DNA of 64,000 nucleotides from Caldifarciminota bacterium (GTDB lineage: Bacteria; Hydrothermota; Hydrothermia; Hydrothermales; JAJRUZ01), in NCBI GenBank assembly GCA_024277525.1, contig JAJRUZ010000042.1:124001-188000 (forward strand), in the 5' to 3' direction. The notes under the pieces were generated by a model. The model was given only the letters and a program-made list of their open reading frames with translations, did not search any database and was not told where the DNA came from. Numbering within the stretch: position 1 is the first letter of the stretch; every line of letters begins with the position of its first letter. This document shows positions 9,501 to 17,294 of this stretch, piece by piece. Position numbers and translations under genes: made by a program.

Positions 9501-10335
9501 CATCAAAGATTCCCTTTTCTCCATTATCTATGAAAACGAAAGGAACTTTTTCCGGTTTTACATCAAAAGAATCGGGTGAGACAGGAAGTGCTTTTAATCT
9601 CGCATAAAGACATATCTTTGAAATATCAAGATTTTCAGGAGAAATATCAAGATTTTCTTTTATATCATCATAGGTAATATAATACACTCCGTTTTTAAAA
9701 ACAAAAATTTTCAGCCATAATCTTGTTTTGTCCCAGAAAGATGTATATGTTTCTTTCTTTTTATATTCAAGATTTGTTCTTTTAATCAAAAGTCTTTCGT
9801 ATAAGCCGGTGTTTGTTTTTCTTTCAGGAAAGATTCTGTAATTTTTCAAGTTTTTATTTTTTACTTTTACATTAATCAGAATCTTGTTAATGATTTCAAT
9901 TTCATTTTCTTTAATTTGAACAGGAAACAGAATAAGATACAATACATTTTTGAATCTCAAAAAGGAAGTTCCTTTTGGAATAATAATCTTTCCCGGAAAA
10001 GGAGTTTTATATTCTTTTTTGATTTCATAGAAAGAGAGACCGTCTTCTCTTATCTCAGGGATTCTTTTTATGTCATAAAACTTTGTGATTTTTCGTTTTT
10101 TAAGGATTTTATAATTAATTTCATATTCCGCATTCGGTTCTATTTCAATCGGAATTAAATATGAGGGAAGGTCTGGTAAGCCGGGGTCAAATTCCTTGAA
10201 TCTTTCTCCTTTAAAAAAAAGACAATTTGATAATGTTTCAACCTTTACATCGGGCTTAAATACGAAGGAAATTTCGTTTTCTGAATTTTTAAGTATTTGG
10301 AGATTTGTAAGTATTGAGAATAAGAAAAGAATCAT
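6568..10335 (-). CDS. porU: PorU-like T9SS sortase, peptidase family C25 with FlgD-like C-terminus
   Basis: 1255 residues. PorU removes the sorting domain of T9SS cargo at the cell surface and links the cargo to lipopolysaccharide. Signal peptide at residues 1-15; the N-terminal region has GLPDLPSYLIPIEI, typical of PorU/gingipain propeptides. The catalytic domain spans about residues 560-930: IYINIEDIFEEF and DPVALRNFLKFAY match the Y-EF-G-D-AIR-F pattern, followed by DPDMVIGRIPG. The catalytic His is in FYFGHGNPNQ (about 794) and the Cys in LLGSCKTMNFD (about 830). The last ~80 residues are FlgD/sorting-domain-like. It starts inside the Trm112-like stop (ATGA). A general C25 surface protease is the alternative, but length and motifs favour PorU. 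Confidence 0.75.
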   Translation of the reverse strand: MILFLFSILTNLQILKNSENEISFVFKPDVKVETLSNCLFFKGERFKEFDPGLPDLPSYLIPIEIEPNAEYEINYKILKKRKITKFYDIKRIPEIREDGLSFYEIKKEYKTPFPGKIIIPKGTSFLRFKNVLYLILFPVQIKENEIEIINKILINVKVKNKNLKNYRIFPERKTNTGLYERLLIKRTNLEYKKKETYTSFWDKTRLWLKIFVFKNGVYYITYDDIKENLDISPENLDISKICLYARLKALPVSPDSFDVKPEKVPFVFIDNGEKGIFDERDTILFVGFKAEGYRIENGKISFYFHPYTENSVYFLSFEGDSGIFVQSIDGTPGNYKYETKGTKVTRHEKNFYNLAKAGLKWVGEQILDTVFRLNNLNFFNPLPDTARINFVFIRRKKPENNTSLNLKILLSNKIIFERTYPATSKPVEEILKIKEKLNSSPSFSLDVNGMINLDYFEVKYNSLLFDIKDSLIFYVYVNEKKNFLLRGEFAKRGKLFKVKNPFEYYEIKGFYFNSDSIVFSLEPEQDTFMVVYAEKYIHPYIQKFNRKFLNEIKGADYLIIGPESFRNLFRRYIYWRENNFYIDTVKINDPEIIYINIEDIFEEFGFGVRDPVALRNFLKFAYLNFDPVPYYVLLAGKGIYDFRNFLKSGVKNYIPPYEYGYEVDINHPPFTYDDFFVEFDGGVFDPDMVIGRIPGKNAAEMLSFLNRIINYEKGIEKNDFKNKVLGIADDTTGSGGSFDATGHTNQVTEILKKLPNTVDKQGFYMLDYPREAGKKPAATKALLSLLENGFIFVFYFGHGNPNQLAHEEILTPDDIDLMEVNNRPHFILLGSCKTMNFDRPEGAIGEKWIMKAGSGGLGSAALTQAFENQSVIQKFFKCFKDFKIHSVGECAYFARFGSKKYLYLGDPTVLYKFPENTGIFSYKPDTLSYSYFKYFGDTLRFFRTIDSFLIKFKENSDVSFLNIETEPYIDTLVFKHGGITYRYYLYRKGKTLFRGAGYNNANVSKFKFILPKKNSDYLRVISYNTTRFGELAFIDSFPVKLSDNQIVDYKAPEIKLSVNGKPFKNNDTLPPDFNLYIEIFDENGINIAKDSSILLSIDGKEIISLNEKFYYKPGSFQKGYINYKLKNLSSGKHNLSLSAYDPFDNRGKILRQFYVTAFAESLFVRKVIPYPNPASSFFFLGFEISKKALCKLKIYTMRGIPVFESPYQMFSAGFNSLKWRIKRDIANGLYIYLLEVKDPANGKKIKKRGKLIVYR

Positions 10336-10505
10336 TCTTCAATGGGTTTTGCTTCTTCTGGGAGCAGGATCGGGATATCGTCTTCAATCGGGTATTTTAA
10401 TTTGCAATTTTTACAAATAAGTACATTTTCTTTCTCACGGTATTCAAGGTCTCCCTTGCATTTTGGACAGGCAATTATATCAAGAAGTTCTTTATCGAGT
10501 GCCAT
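10332..10505 (-). CDS. Trm112-family zinc-ribbon protein
   Basis: 57 residues, too short for the ORF track. It starts MALDKELLDIIACPKC and has a second CxxC in ICKNCKLKYP, then the typical ending DDIPILLPEEA. Trm112/YcaR proteins are small zinc-ribbon partners of methyltransferases and other enzymes; the partner here is unknown. The start lies 13 bases after the 3' end of tRNA-Ser, with no Shine-Dalgarno site between. The stop overlaps the PorU-like start by four bases, so it is the first protein gene of a tRNA-led operon. Confidence 0.85.
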   Translation of the reverse strand: MALDKELLDIIACPKCKGDLEYREKENVLICKNCKLKYPIEDDIPILLPEEAKPIEE

Positions 10506-10518
10506 TATATTTTAAAAA

Positions 10519-10608
10519 CGGAGGGGGCGGGATTCGAACCCGCGGTCCCCCTCAACGGGGGACAACGGCTTAGCAAGCCGCCGCCTTCGACCGCTCGGCC
10601 ACCCCTCC
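10519..10608 (-). tRNA. tRNA-Ser(GCU)
   Basis: 90 bases. The acceptor strands GGAGGGG and CCCCTCC pair fully, with discriminator G and no encoded CCA. The anticodon loop TTGCTAA gives anticodon GCU, reading AGC and AGU. A long variable arm (CCCCC/GGGGG stem) is present, as in class II tRNAs, and the T-arm GCGGG-TTCGAAT-CCCGC is canonical. A TTGATA-N17-TATAAT promoter ends 9 bases before its 5' end, and the Trm112-like gene begins 13 bases after its 3' end. Confidence 0.97.
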
Positions 10609-10617
10609 GCTTATATT

Positions 10618-10646
10618 ATTATAAAGGATTTTCTCTGTCTTATCAA
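10618..10646 (-). promoter_or_regulatory. Sigma-70-type promoter of the tRNA-Ser/Trm112/porU/nuo unit
   Basis: Reading the minus strand, TTGATA and TATAAT are separated by exactly 17 bases, and the expected start falls within about two bases of the tRNA 5' end. No other good promoter is seen before nuoI, so the whole run through nuoL may depend on this one. Confidence 0.7.
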
Positions 10647-10656
10647 GTGAATAATT

Positions 10657-12423
10657 TTATTTATCAAAGCCGAATCCGTATTCATTATTTTCGGTTATTT
10701 TAAACCATTTCTTTTTATTTCTGCCTTTTAATTTGTATTTATCCCTGCCCCCTAAATCAAAAAATACACCGTAAGTAGGCATGTTTTTTCTCAGGGATAA
10801 AAATCTTAATTTTAAATTTGCGTCACCCAGATTTATTCCCTTTTTGATATTATATTCATCATTTCCTTCTTTATCTATAAAAATTCCCATACCGTTTGCA
10901 TTGCCTGCTCCCAGACTTAAATTCGGTGAGAAATATTTATCATTGCCCTTTTCATCCATAAAATAACCAAGTGTAAAATCATGACCCGCACCCTGTGCCA
11001 TATTTTTTTCTGCATAATAAAAATCATTGCCTTTCAGATTTAAAAGTATTCCTACACCGAAATGAGCACCTGCACCTTGCACATACCATATCCCTTTCAG
11101 GCTATCATTCCCTTCCTCATCAAACAGAATACCGACACCGTACCAGTAGGAACATCCCTGAGCAAAAACACCCGCTGAATATTTATCATTTCCTTTGTAA
11201 TCTATTAAAAGCCCTATACCTCCTGCAAGTGAGTGACCATCAATATAATCTGCTCTTTTACCGAACCCCATGCCCTGAACCAAATTTGCATTATGTTCTT
11301 TTGTCTGAGGAGAAGGAAAAATTATGTCCTTATCTTCTCCTATATACTTATCGTCACCGTATTTATCAAATAATAACCCTGACCCCAAGTGATATCCGAA
11401 TCCTTGCCCGTATTGATAAATATGATAAATATCATTGCCTTTTTTGTCAAATAATATGCCGGAACCGAAGGCACCTGCACCCTGACCGAAAACTTTTCCA
11501 TCATAAAAATCATTGCCTTCAAAATCAATAAGCATTCCTGTTCCGAATATACCTGAACCTAATCCTCCGAATTCACAATAATATTTGTCGTTTCCCTTAA
11601 AATCTATAAGAACCGAATAAGACAGAATACCTGCTCCGAAAGAAAAACTATTTGCTTTATACACATCATTTCCGGAGACATCTATTATAAGAGAAAAATA
11701 AGGAATCTTTTTTAATTTTGAGATATAGACATCGTCTCCTCCGAAATCAATCACAAGAAAAGGATTTTCAAGTAAAATTGTATCATTTTCTTTACCTCTA
11801 ATTATAATATCTCCGTAAGGCGTCTTCTCATAATATTCATTTTCAAAGTCACAATTTTTCAAAGAATCGATAATTTCATTGATTATTAGACAAAAATCCA
11901 TCGCACCTGTAAATAAATATAAATAATCAACTTTATCAATTGAACTTTCAAGGAGTTTTGAATCTTCTTCATAAAAATAACTCTTTATAAGTTTTAAAAT
12001 TGAATCCCTTTTTATTTCTTCAAAGGCATAATCGATCCATTTTTTTGTATTTTGGGTCGCTTTAATATAAAAAGATATTATCTTTGATAATCCTTTTTTA
12101 TTTATTCCTTTCCAATATTCTTTTACCGGGTTTTTTATAAGGTCTCTTCTGACATTTTTATTTATTAAAAAGCTTGCCGTTGAAAGCAGAAAATTCGGTA
12201 AGGTGTCCCTTTGAATTATTATCCCTGCGATTGTTTTTATATAATTTTCGATAACAAAAGGATTTTTTCTGAAAACATCGTAAATAAAGAGTTTTCCTTT
12301 ACCGCCTCCGTAAAAGTTCATGTATTCGTCTTTGATGTAAAAGTCTCTTTCGTCCATTTTGAAAGTTTTGAAAAGTTTCTTCCAAGGAGTTTGGATAATA
12401 AGAAAAATGATAAGGATTTTCAT
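10657..12423 (-). CDS. Secreted GND-repeat protein of unknown function
   Basis: 588 residues with a signal peptide (MKILIIFLIIQT). Residues ~1-200 are an ordinary Lys-rich region. From about 215 to 575 there are 12 repeats of roughly 24 residues with the core D-x-x-G-N-D-x-Y, followed by a Gly-rich segment such as GQGAGAFGSGILFD. Aromatic and Gly residues alternate in a way that suggests a stacked beta-solenoid, possibly with Asp/Asn metal sites at each turn. I know similar repeats from uncharacterised bacterial proteins but no assigned function. No sorting domain is present. The start has a TAAAAT box six bases upstream and no Shine-Dalgarno site. Confidence 0.7.
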   Translation of the reverse strand: MKILIIFLIIQTPWKKLFKTFKMDERDFYIKDEYMNFYGGGKGKLFIYDVFRKNPFVIENYIKTIAGIIIQRDTLPNFLLSTASFLINKNVRRDLIKNPVKEYWKGINKKGLSKIISFYIKATQNTKKWIDYAFEEIKRDSILKLIKSYFYEEDSKLLESSIDKVDYLYLFTGAMDFCLIINEIIDSLKNCDFENEYYEKTPYGDIIIRGKENDTILLENPFLVIDFGGDDVYISKLKKIPYFSLIIDVSGNDVYKANSFSFGAGILSYSVLIDFKGNDKYYCEFGGLGSGIFGTGMLIDFEGNDFYDGKVFGQGAGAFGSGILFDKKGNDIYHIYQYGQGFGYHLGSGLLFDKYGDDKYIGEDKDIIFPSPQTKEHNANLVQGMGFGKRADYIDGHSLAGGIGLLIDYKGNDKYSAGVFAQGCSYWYGVGILFDEEGNDSLKGIWYVQGAGAHFGVGILLNLKGNDFYYAEKNMAQGAGHDFTLGYFMDEKGNDKYFSPNLSLGAGNANGMGIFIDKEGNDEYNIKKGINLGDANLKLRFLSLRKNMPTYGVFFDLGGRDKYKLKGRNKKKWFKITENNEYGFGFDK

Positions 12424-12523
12424 GCAATAATTTTAAGATATTAATCCCTAAACAATAAAAATAGGGTTACAATTTTAAATTAAAAACCTCTGCAGTTTAA
12501 AGCCATCCGATATTCACTTTTGT

Positions 12524-14153
12524 TTACTTTATCTTTATGATTTTTGTGTTAAGAATTTCTTTTCCTCTTTTATTTTTAATTTTTATATAATAAATACCGG
12601 GTTCCAGATAACTTACATTAACCCTATTCTCACCGTTTTTTAATTTGATTGTGCTGATTTCTCTTAAAGAAACATCGTATATCTTAATTGACATATTTTT
12701 AAGTGAAAGGTTTGTAATAATATAGAAGTGTTCATTTAATAAGTTAGGGGATATTAAAATTTTTCTGTTCTTTGGGTTAAATTTTCTTTCGGTAATAAAT
12801 GTAGTGTAGCAAATTGTTGAGATAGTGGGGGATACATCTGTCTCTGTTGAGGAAATAGATAAATGGGTAGCATTAGTTTGGGTTACTGTGAAATTAATAG
12901 GTAATTTTGAGGTATTGGTTGTTGTTATGTAAGGTGTAAAACTTGTTATATAGTTACAATTCGGAACATCTCCGGAAGAATTTGTTCGAATAAATAAATA
13001 ATCTTCACCCCATGTTACAGTATCTGTTGTAACTCCTGCAATTATTATAGAGCTATCATTTAGTTCCTTCAAATCATTTGTCCAATCCAAATCACCGATT
13101 TTATATACACGTGCCCATCGGAAATTACCCGAACTATCAACTTTTATCACCGATGCACTCCAGTTCACTGAATCTGTCTCAAAGTATGAACCTAAAAGGA
13201 TGCCGTCGTGGCTTAGAGATGCATTAAGTGCTTCATCCCATTTACCTGTGATTCCGAAGGTCTTTTGCCAAATAATATTACCTGATGTGTCAATTTTTAC
13301 AACCCACAGATCTCCCTCCGTTGTTCCCGGGAAAACAGTATTTCCCGGAAGATAATAGCTGTTTCCGTTTTCTCCTTCTATAAAATTCCATAAAGCATCG
13401 TCACTTGTATCTCCATAGGCATATTGCCATTTTATTGAACCGGTAGATGAATTTATTTTAACAACAAAGATATCGGTTCCTCCGTGTCCTGCTCCATCCG
13501 TTATACCTGAAATCACAAAATTATTGTTCTTATCTACAAAACCCCTTGCTACATTCTTCATAGGGACCGGAGGGAGCGTCATCTCCTGCAGAGCCATAAG
13601 TATTCTGCCGTACAATATTTCCGTTAAAATCCGATTTTAATACCCAGACATCTGTGAGACCTGCACCGAAAGAATTTGTTCCTCCAACAATAAGATAGCC
13701 ATCAGGAGCGACATCCACAGACCAGGCTTGTTCATCTCCTGCACCCCGAATCTTCTCTCCCACTGAATATTACCCGATGAGTCAAGTTTAACAATCCAGA
13801 AATCATAATTGCCTTCGGTTGTTGTCCATCCTGCGAAAATAAGTCCGGTGTCCGGAGTTTCTTTAATATCAACAGCCATATTGTCGGTCGTATCACCGTA
13901 AGTTTTTGCCCACCGGAGTTGTCCGTTGATATCGGTCTTTATAACAATTGCATCACCGTCGCCCTTAGCAGAAAAACCGTCAGAAAATCCTGCAGACACA
14001 ATACCTAAATCGAATGTCTGTATAACAGATTCTACTTCTTCAGCAGAGTAAGCTCCGGAAGCCCTATGGTTTTTAAAAATAAAGAATCTTGACATATTGC
14101 TTCCTTGGGGGGGGCAATCATGCATATTAGAGGAACTAAGATTTTTTTTTCAT
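12524..14153 (-). pseudogene. Frameshifted SBBP/propeller-type secreted protein with sorting domain
   Basis: Three ORFs (14125-13637, 13763-13530, 13615-12524) are pieces of one gene. All carry the repeat W-x-K-T-Y-G ... D-G-Y-L-I-V-G ... D-x-W-V-L-K-x-D of lipid-associated beta-propeller repeats, and the last ends in a sorting domain (SIKIYDVSLREI, then EPGIYYIKIKN). Shifts lie in or next to short homopolymers: CCCC at 13744-13747 (one base missing), GGG at 13563-13565 (one extra), GGG near 14063 (one missing), and the T9 run at 14142-14150 (A9 in the gene; ten A would be needed). With the last repaired, the protein begins MKKKILVPLICMIA, a good signal peptide, at the ATG at 14153 that has an AGAGG site. 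Assembly error, decay and slippage-based switching are all possible. Confidence 0.7.
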
Positions 14154-14165
14154 ATATTTAAACCT

Positions 14166-14180
14166 CTGTTTTGAAAACAG
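14166..14180. promoter_or_regulatory. Perfect palindrome ctgttttgaaaacag, operator-like
   Basis: A 15-base palindrome 12 bases upstream of the ATG at 14153, overlapping one arm of the T-loop hairpin. A looser relative, tgtttt-gatt-aaaaca, lies at 14341-14356. The shared half-site TGTTTT suggests a dimeric regulator or a paired RNA structure. The gene-free stretch 14181-14579 also holds a palindrome GGAAAATTTTCC (14434-14445) inside TTAAGG/CCTTAA arms and a weak AGGC/GCCT hairpin with a T run on the minus strand (14381-14398). No gene is seen there. Confidence 0.35.
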
Positions 14181-14192
14181 GAATTGAACCTG
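14178..14192 (-). promoter_or_regulatory. T-loop-like leader hairpin before the 14153 gene
   Basis: On the minus strand, CAGG-TTCAATT-CCTG: a 4-bp stem closing a 7-base loop with tRNA T-loop sequence. It ends 24 bases before the ATG. A second possible stem (TCCTGTTCT/AGAATAGGA, one G-U pair, 8-base loop) lies further upstream in the same leader. Confidence 0.5.
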
Positions 14193-14579
14193 AATCCGAA
14201 TGCAATCCTATTCTTGTTATGTAGAACAGGAGAAAAATCCGGTATTAACCAACCCCTTTAGATTAAGATTCGGAATTTTGTTTTCAATTATAAAGGATTT
14301 TTTCAGAAAAATTTAAATAGATGTGAAATAGGTACAGGTTTGTTTTGATTAAAACAGGTCTTTTTTGCTTTTTTTATTAAAAAAGGCGATTTAAGCCTGA
14401 GTTTCATTTAAGAAATAAATTTTGAGATGTTAAGGAAAATTTTCCAGAATTACCTTAAGGGTATAGTTATTTTGCTAAAGCAGATATATTTTGTTTGATA
14501 AATCCGAAATTGGGTGATTCAGTGAGTTATTAATAGAATTGCATAAGGGTTTTTATTATCATTAAAATATTTTAGAAAA

Positions 14580-15716
14580 ATGAATGTTTTTTTGAAATTT
14601 CTTTTTTACCTTTTTCCTCTTTCTATCCCCATTTCCCTGACCCTGTCTTCTGCATTTGCCATCTTAATCATCATATTTCCCCTATTTTACTTCAAAAAAT
14701 TTAAAGAATTTGTAAAAAAAATAAAAGTTTTTTATATCTTATTTACCTTTTTAATCCTTTCTTTTCTTATCTCAACTTATTTTTCACCCTTCCCGATGGA
14801 AAGTTTAAAAAGGGGAAGAGATTTTTTCTTTTATTTACTTTTTCCATCTGTATTTTTTTTATCTTCAAAAATTGAAAAAAGAAAAATTCTTGACCTTTTT
14901 ATATTAGGAGGATTAATCTCTGCCTTTTATTCCTTTTATAGGTTGTTAACAGGAACCGCACTTGAAGGAAGAGCACACGGTTTTTTTCTTCAACCGATAA
15001 GATATGCAGAATTTATGCTTTTTCCGATTGCAATAAATTTTTATCTTTTATTAAACGAAAAAAGGAGCAATTTCAGGATTTTATACATTATTTCTTTTAT
15101 TATCCTCTTTACCGCCCTTGCCTTAACCGATTCAAGGGGCGGAATTTTAACTTCAATATTTTCAATATTTTTGATTTCATTTTTTAAAGATAAAAAAATA
15201 TCTTTATTTGTATTTGTTTCAGGGCTTTTAATAATTTTTATATTTTTTAAAATAAGTCCTTTTAAAATAAGAAAAGAAGGAGCAAGAAGTTCAAGTTTAG
15301 AAAAAAGATTCGAACTTCTGAAAGCATTTCCGGAATTTTTTATCAAAAGACCCTTATTCGGCTATGGAAGAATTGATATTAAAAATTTACTTTTAAATAA
15401 AGATACAGGAATTTCGGAAAAAAGTAAAGAACTTCTTATTTCCCTCATCCATTTTCATTTTGCACCCTTTCAAATGATTTTTTATCTCGGGTTAATTGGA
15501 ACAATTTTTTTATACAGTCTTTATTTTTATATTATCTTTATTCTTCTTAAATTAAGAAAAAATGACCTTCCGATATTGGGAATAAGTGTGATTATCGGTT
15601 TTCTTATAGAAGGAATATTCGGGTTAAATGTGATTATTGATCCGAATATATTTTCACTTTTCCTTATCACGGGTATCTGTGTCAATTATGAAAATAATCC
15701 TATTTTCCGGATATAA
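14580..15716 (+). CDS. O-antigen ligase / polymerase family membrane protein
   Basis: 378 residues with about ten membrane helices. The Wzy/WaaL-family core is visible: LTDSRGGILTSIFSIFLI in one helix pair and RPLFGYGRIDI in the large periplasmic loop, where the ligase family has its conserved Arg/Gly segment. Such proteins polymerise O-antigen or transfer it to lipid A core at the periplasmic face. Two glycosyltransferases follow, and the next gene overlaps by 29 bases, supporting a surface-polysaccharide role. Ligase and polymerase cannot be told apart by sequence alone. Confidence 0.8.
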   Translation: MNVFLKFLFYLFPLSIPISLTLSSAFAILIIIFPLFYFKKFKEFVKKIKVFYILFTFLILSFLISTYFSPFPMESLKRGRDFFFYLLFPSVFFLSSKIEKRKILDLFILGGLISAFYSFYRLLTGTALEGRAHGFFLQPIRYAEFMLFPIAINFYLLLNEKRSNFRILYIISFIILFTALALTDSRGGILTSIFSIFLISFFKDKKISLFVFVSGLLIIFIFFKISPFKIRKEGARSSSLEKRFELLKAFPEFFIKRPLFGYGRIDIKNLLLNKDTGISEKSKELLISLIHFHFAPFQMIFYLGLIGTIFLYSLYFYIIFILLKLRKNDLPILGISVIIGFLIEGIFGLNVIIDPNIFSLFLITGICVNYENNPIFRI

Positions 15717-16737
15717 ACCTTGGGCTACTGTAAGTTATTTTTATAAATATTTAAGAAAATTAAATCAGGAAACTGTTTTTGTTTCATATGATAAAGGAAC
15801 GGATTTTTATGTTGAGTCCAGAAAGATAAGTTTAAAAAAAATTTTTAAGGAAATTTTTGAGCCTGATTTATTTATTTATGTTGAGACGGATCCGGGAGAA
15901 GGGTTCTGGATGGAGGATATTTTAGAAACAAAAGTTAAAAAAGCATGCTGGCTTATAGATAATCATTTAAATTTTAAATGGCACAAGAATCTTGCGAAAC
16001 TCTTTGACCATGTTTTTTTTGCTCAAAAGGCGGTTATCCCATGGGCTAAAAAATATGGAATTAATGCAGAATGGCTTCCCTTGGCTTGTGAGCCTGAAAT
16101 TCATAAGGAATGGAATAAAGAAAAGAAATATGATGTTGTATTCATAGGGCATCTAAACAGAGAAAGAGAAAGATTTTTTAAAAACCTTGAAGTAAATTTA
16201 AAAGGAATAAAAATAGGGGTTTTTGAAAAGATTTATCTTGAAGAAATGGCAAAGATTCAAAGCAAAGGCAAAATAGGATTTAATTTACCTGTCAGAAAGG
16301 ATATCAATATGAGGACATTTGAAGTGCCTGCATGCGGTTGCCTTTTGTTTTCTCCTCATATAAGGCATTTAAACGAAATTTTCAATGATAACGAAATAGT
16401 CATTTATAAAAACAAAAGGGAGATTTTTGAAAAAATTGAATATTATTTAAGTAATACAGGGGAATGGGAAAGAGTAAGAAAAAAGGGGATGAAAAGGGCT
16501 CGTAAAGAACATACATATTATAAAAGGGTTTTGAAATTCATGGAAAAAATAAGGGAAGAAAAAAGAGAAAAAAAGAGTTATTTTGACTTTTATTATTTAA
16601 GTTTAAAAAAACCTTTTAAAAAATACAGAAGGGCAGAGTATTTTTTGAAAATTTTGAAGACAGGACTTTTGATTAAAAATTTATATCTGGAAATGATGGA
16701 AAGAATAAGGAAAAAATCTGGGAAATTTCCTTATTGA
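15688..16737 (+). CDS. CgeB-type glycosyltransferase (GT-B fold)
   Basis: I start at the internal ATG at 15688 (MKIILFSGYKPW), giving 349 residues; the ORF-track start adds 17 residues that only overlap the ligase gene. The C-terminal half has the CgeB-like pattern FNLPVRKDINMRTFEVPACG, then LFSPHIRHLNEIF, matching the nucleotide-sugar-binding half of GT-B enzymes. The acceptor is unknown. The gene overlaps the next gene tail-to-tail by 7 bases. Confidence 0.8.
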   Translation: MKIILFSGYKPWATVSYFYKYLRKLNQETVFVSYDKGTDFYVESRKISLKKIFKEIFEPDLFIYVETDPGEGFWMEDILETKVKKACWLIDNHLNFKWHKNLAKLFDHVFFAQKAVIPWAKKYGINAEWLPLACEPEIHKEWNKEKKYDVVFIGHLNRERERFFKNLEVNLKGIKIGVFEKIYLEEMAKIQSKGKIGFNLPVRKDINMRTFEVPACGCLLFSPHIRHLNEIFNDNEIVIYKNKREIFEKIEYYLSNTGEWERVRKKGMKRARKEHTYYKRVLKFMEKIREEKREKKSYFDFYYLSLKKPFKKYRRAEYFLKILKTGLLIKNLYLEMMERIRKKSGKFPY

Positions 16738-17255
16738 TTCAGATAAAAAATATTCAAATACACATTTCCATAAATTCCCATTCTAATTAAATACCCTAAC
16801 TCTCCTTTTAGACCTACACCAAAATTTCCTTTAAACAAGTTACCAGAGCTGAAAATAAGGGATATTTCTGGTTTGAATTTTTCTATGTCATAATATGTAA
16901 TTTCAATTGCATTGTAAGCTTTATACAAACCTCTTATGTATGAGAGTGAAATTTTCGGGCCAATTTCCCATAATGAATTGCCATAGGAAATATTTAGTCC
17001 AAAATTTAAAATATACAAATAATTTTTAAAATATATAGGATAGACCCTTGGAACAGCAAAATTTAATCTGTTCTCATGCATTATATAAGTTTTAAAACCC
17101 ATTCCTATATTCATCTTGTTTTTTATTCTTTTATTCACATCTACGGAAATAACAACCCCTCCTCCAAGGGTATCGTTCCAGAATATTTGATAGCCGGAAG
17201 AAAAAGAAATTTTTGTCTGATTCAACAAAGCAATTAAAATAATTTTTAATACCAT
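16731..17255 (-). CDS. Small outer-membrane beta-barrel-like protein
   Basis: 174 residues. A short hydrophobic N-terminus (MVLKIILIALLNQT) could be a signal peptide. After it come alternating hydrophobic and polar strands rich in Gly, Tyr and Phe (GGGVVISVDVNKRI, GVGLKGELGYLIRMGIYG), as expected of an 8- to 10-strand barrel. No family is recognised. It lies alone between plus-strand genes and has a TAAAAT box nine bases before the ATG, without a Shine-Dalgarno site. Confidence 0.55.
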   Translation of the reverse strand: MVLKIILIALLNQTKISFSSGYQIFWNDTLGGGVVISVDVNKRIKNKMNIGMGFKTYIMHENRLNFAVPRVYPIYFKNYLYILNFGLNISYGNSLWEIGPKISLSYIRGLYKAYNAIEITYYDIEKFKPEISLIFSSGNLFKGNFGVGLKGELGYLIRMGIYGNVYLNIFYLNQ

Positions 17256-17294
17256 TCTTTTTAAATTTTAAACCATTTAATTTTATAATTCAAA

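Noticed and set aside
10995-11531. 178-residue plus-strand ORF
   Set aside because: It is antisense to the GND-repeat gene, is His/Leu-rich as expected from a repeat shadow, and has no start signal.
10657-12423. RTX (GGxGxDxxx) calcium-toxin repeats
   Set aside because: The unit is about 24 residues with GND-x-Y, not the nonapeptide; no secretion tail of that type.
13530-13763. 77-residue ORF as an independent gene
   Set aside because: It is the middle, frame-shifted piece of the 12524-14153 propeller gene; repeats continue across its borders.
14166-14180. LexA-type SOS box
   Set aside because: The spacing and half-sites (ctgttttgaaaacag) do not match CTGT-N8-ACAG; the palindrome is one base too short.
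14178-14260. Possible tRNA gene on the minus strand suggested by the T-arm-like sequence
   Set aside because: No matching acceptor strands, D-arm or 7-base anticodon loop could be found around it.
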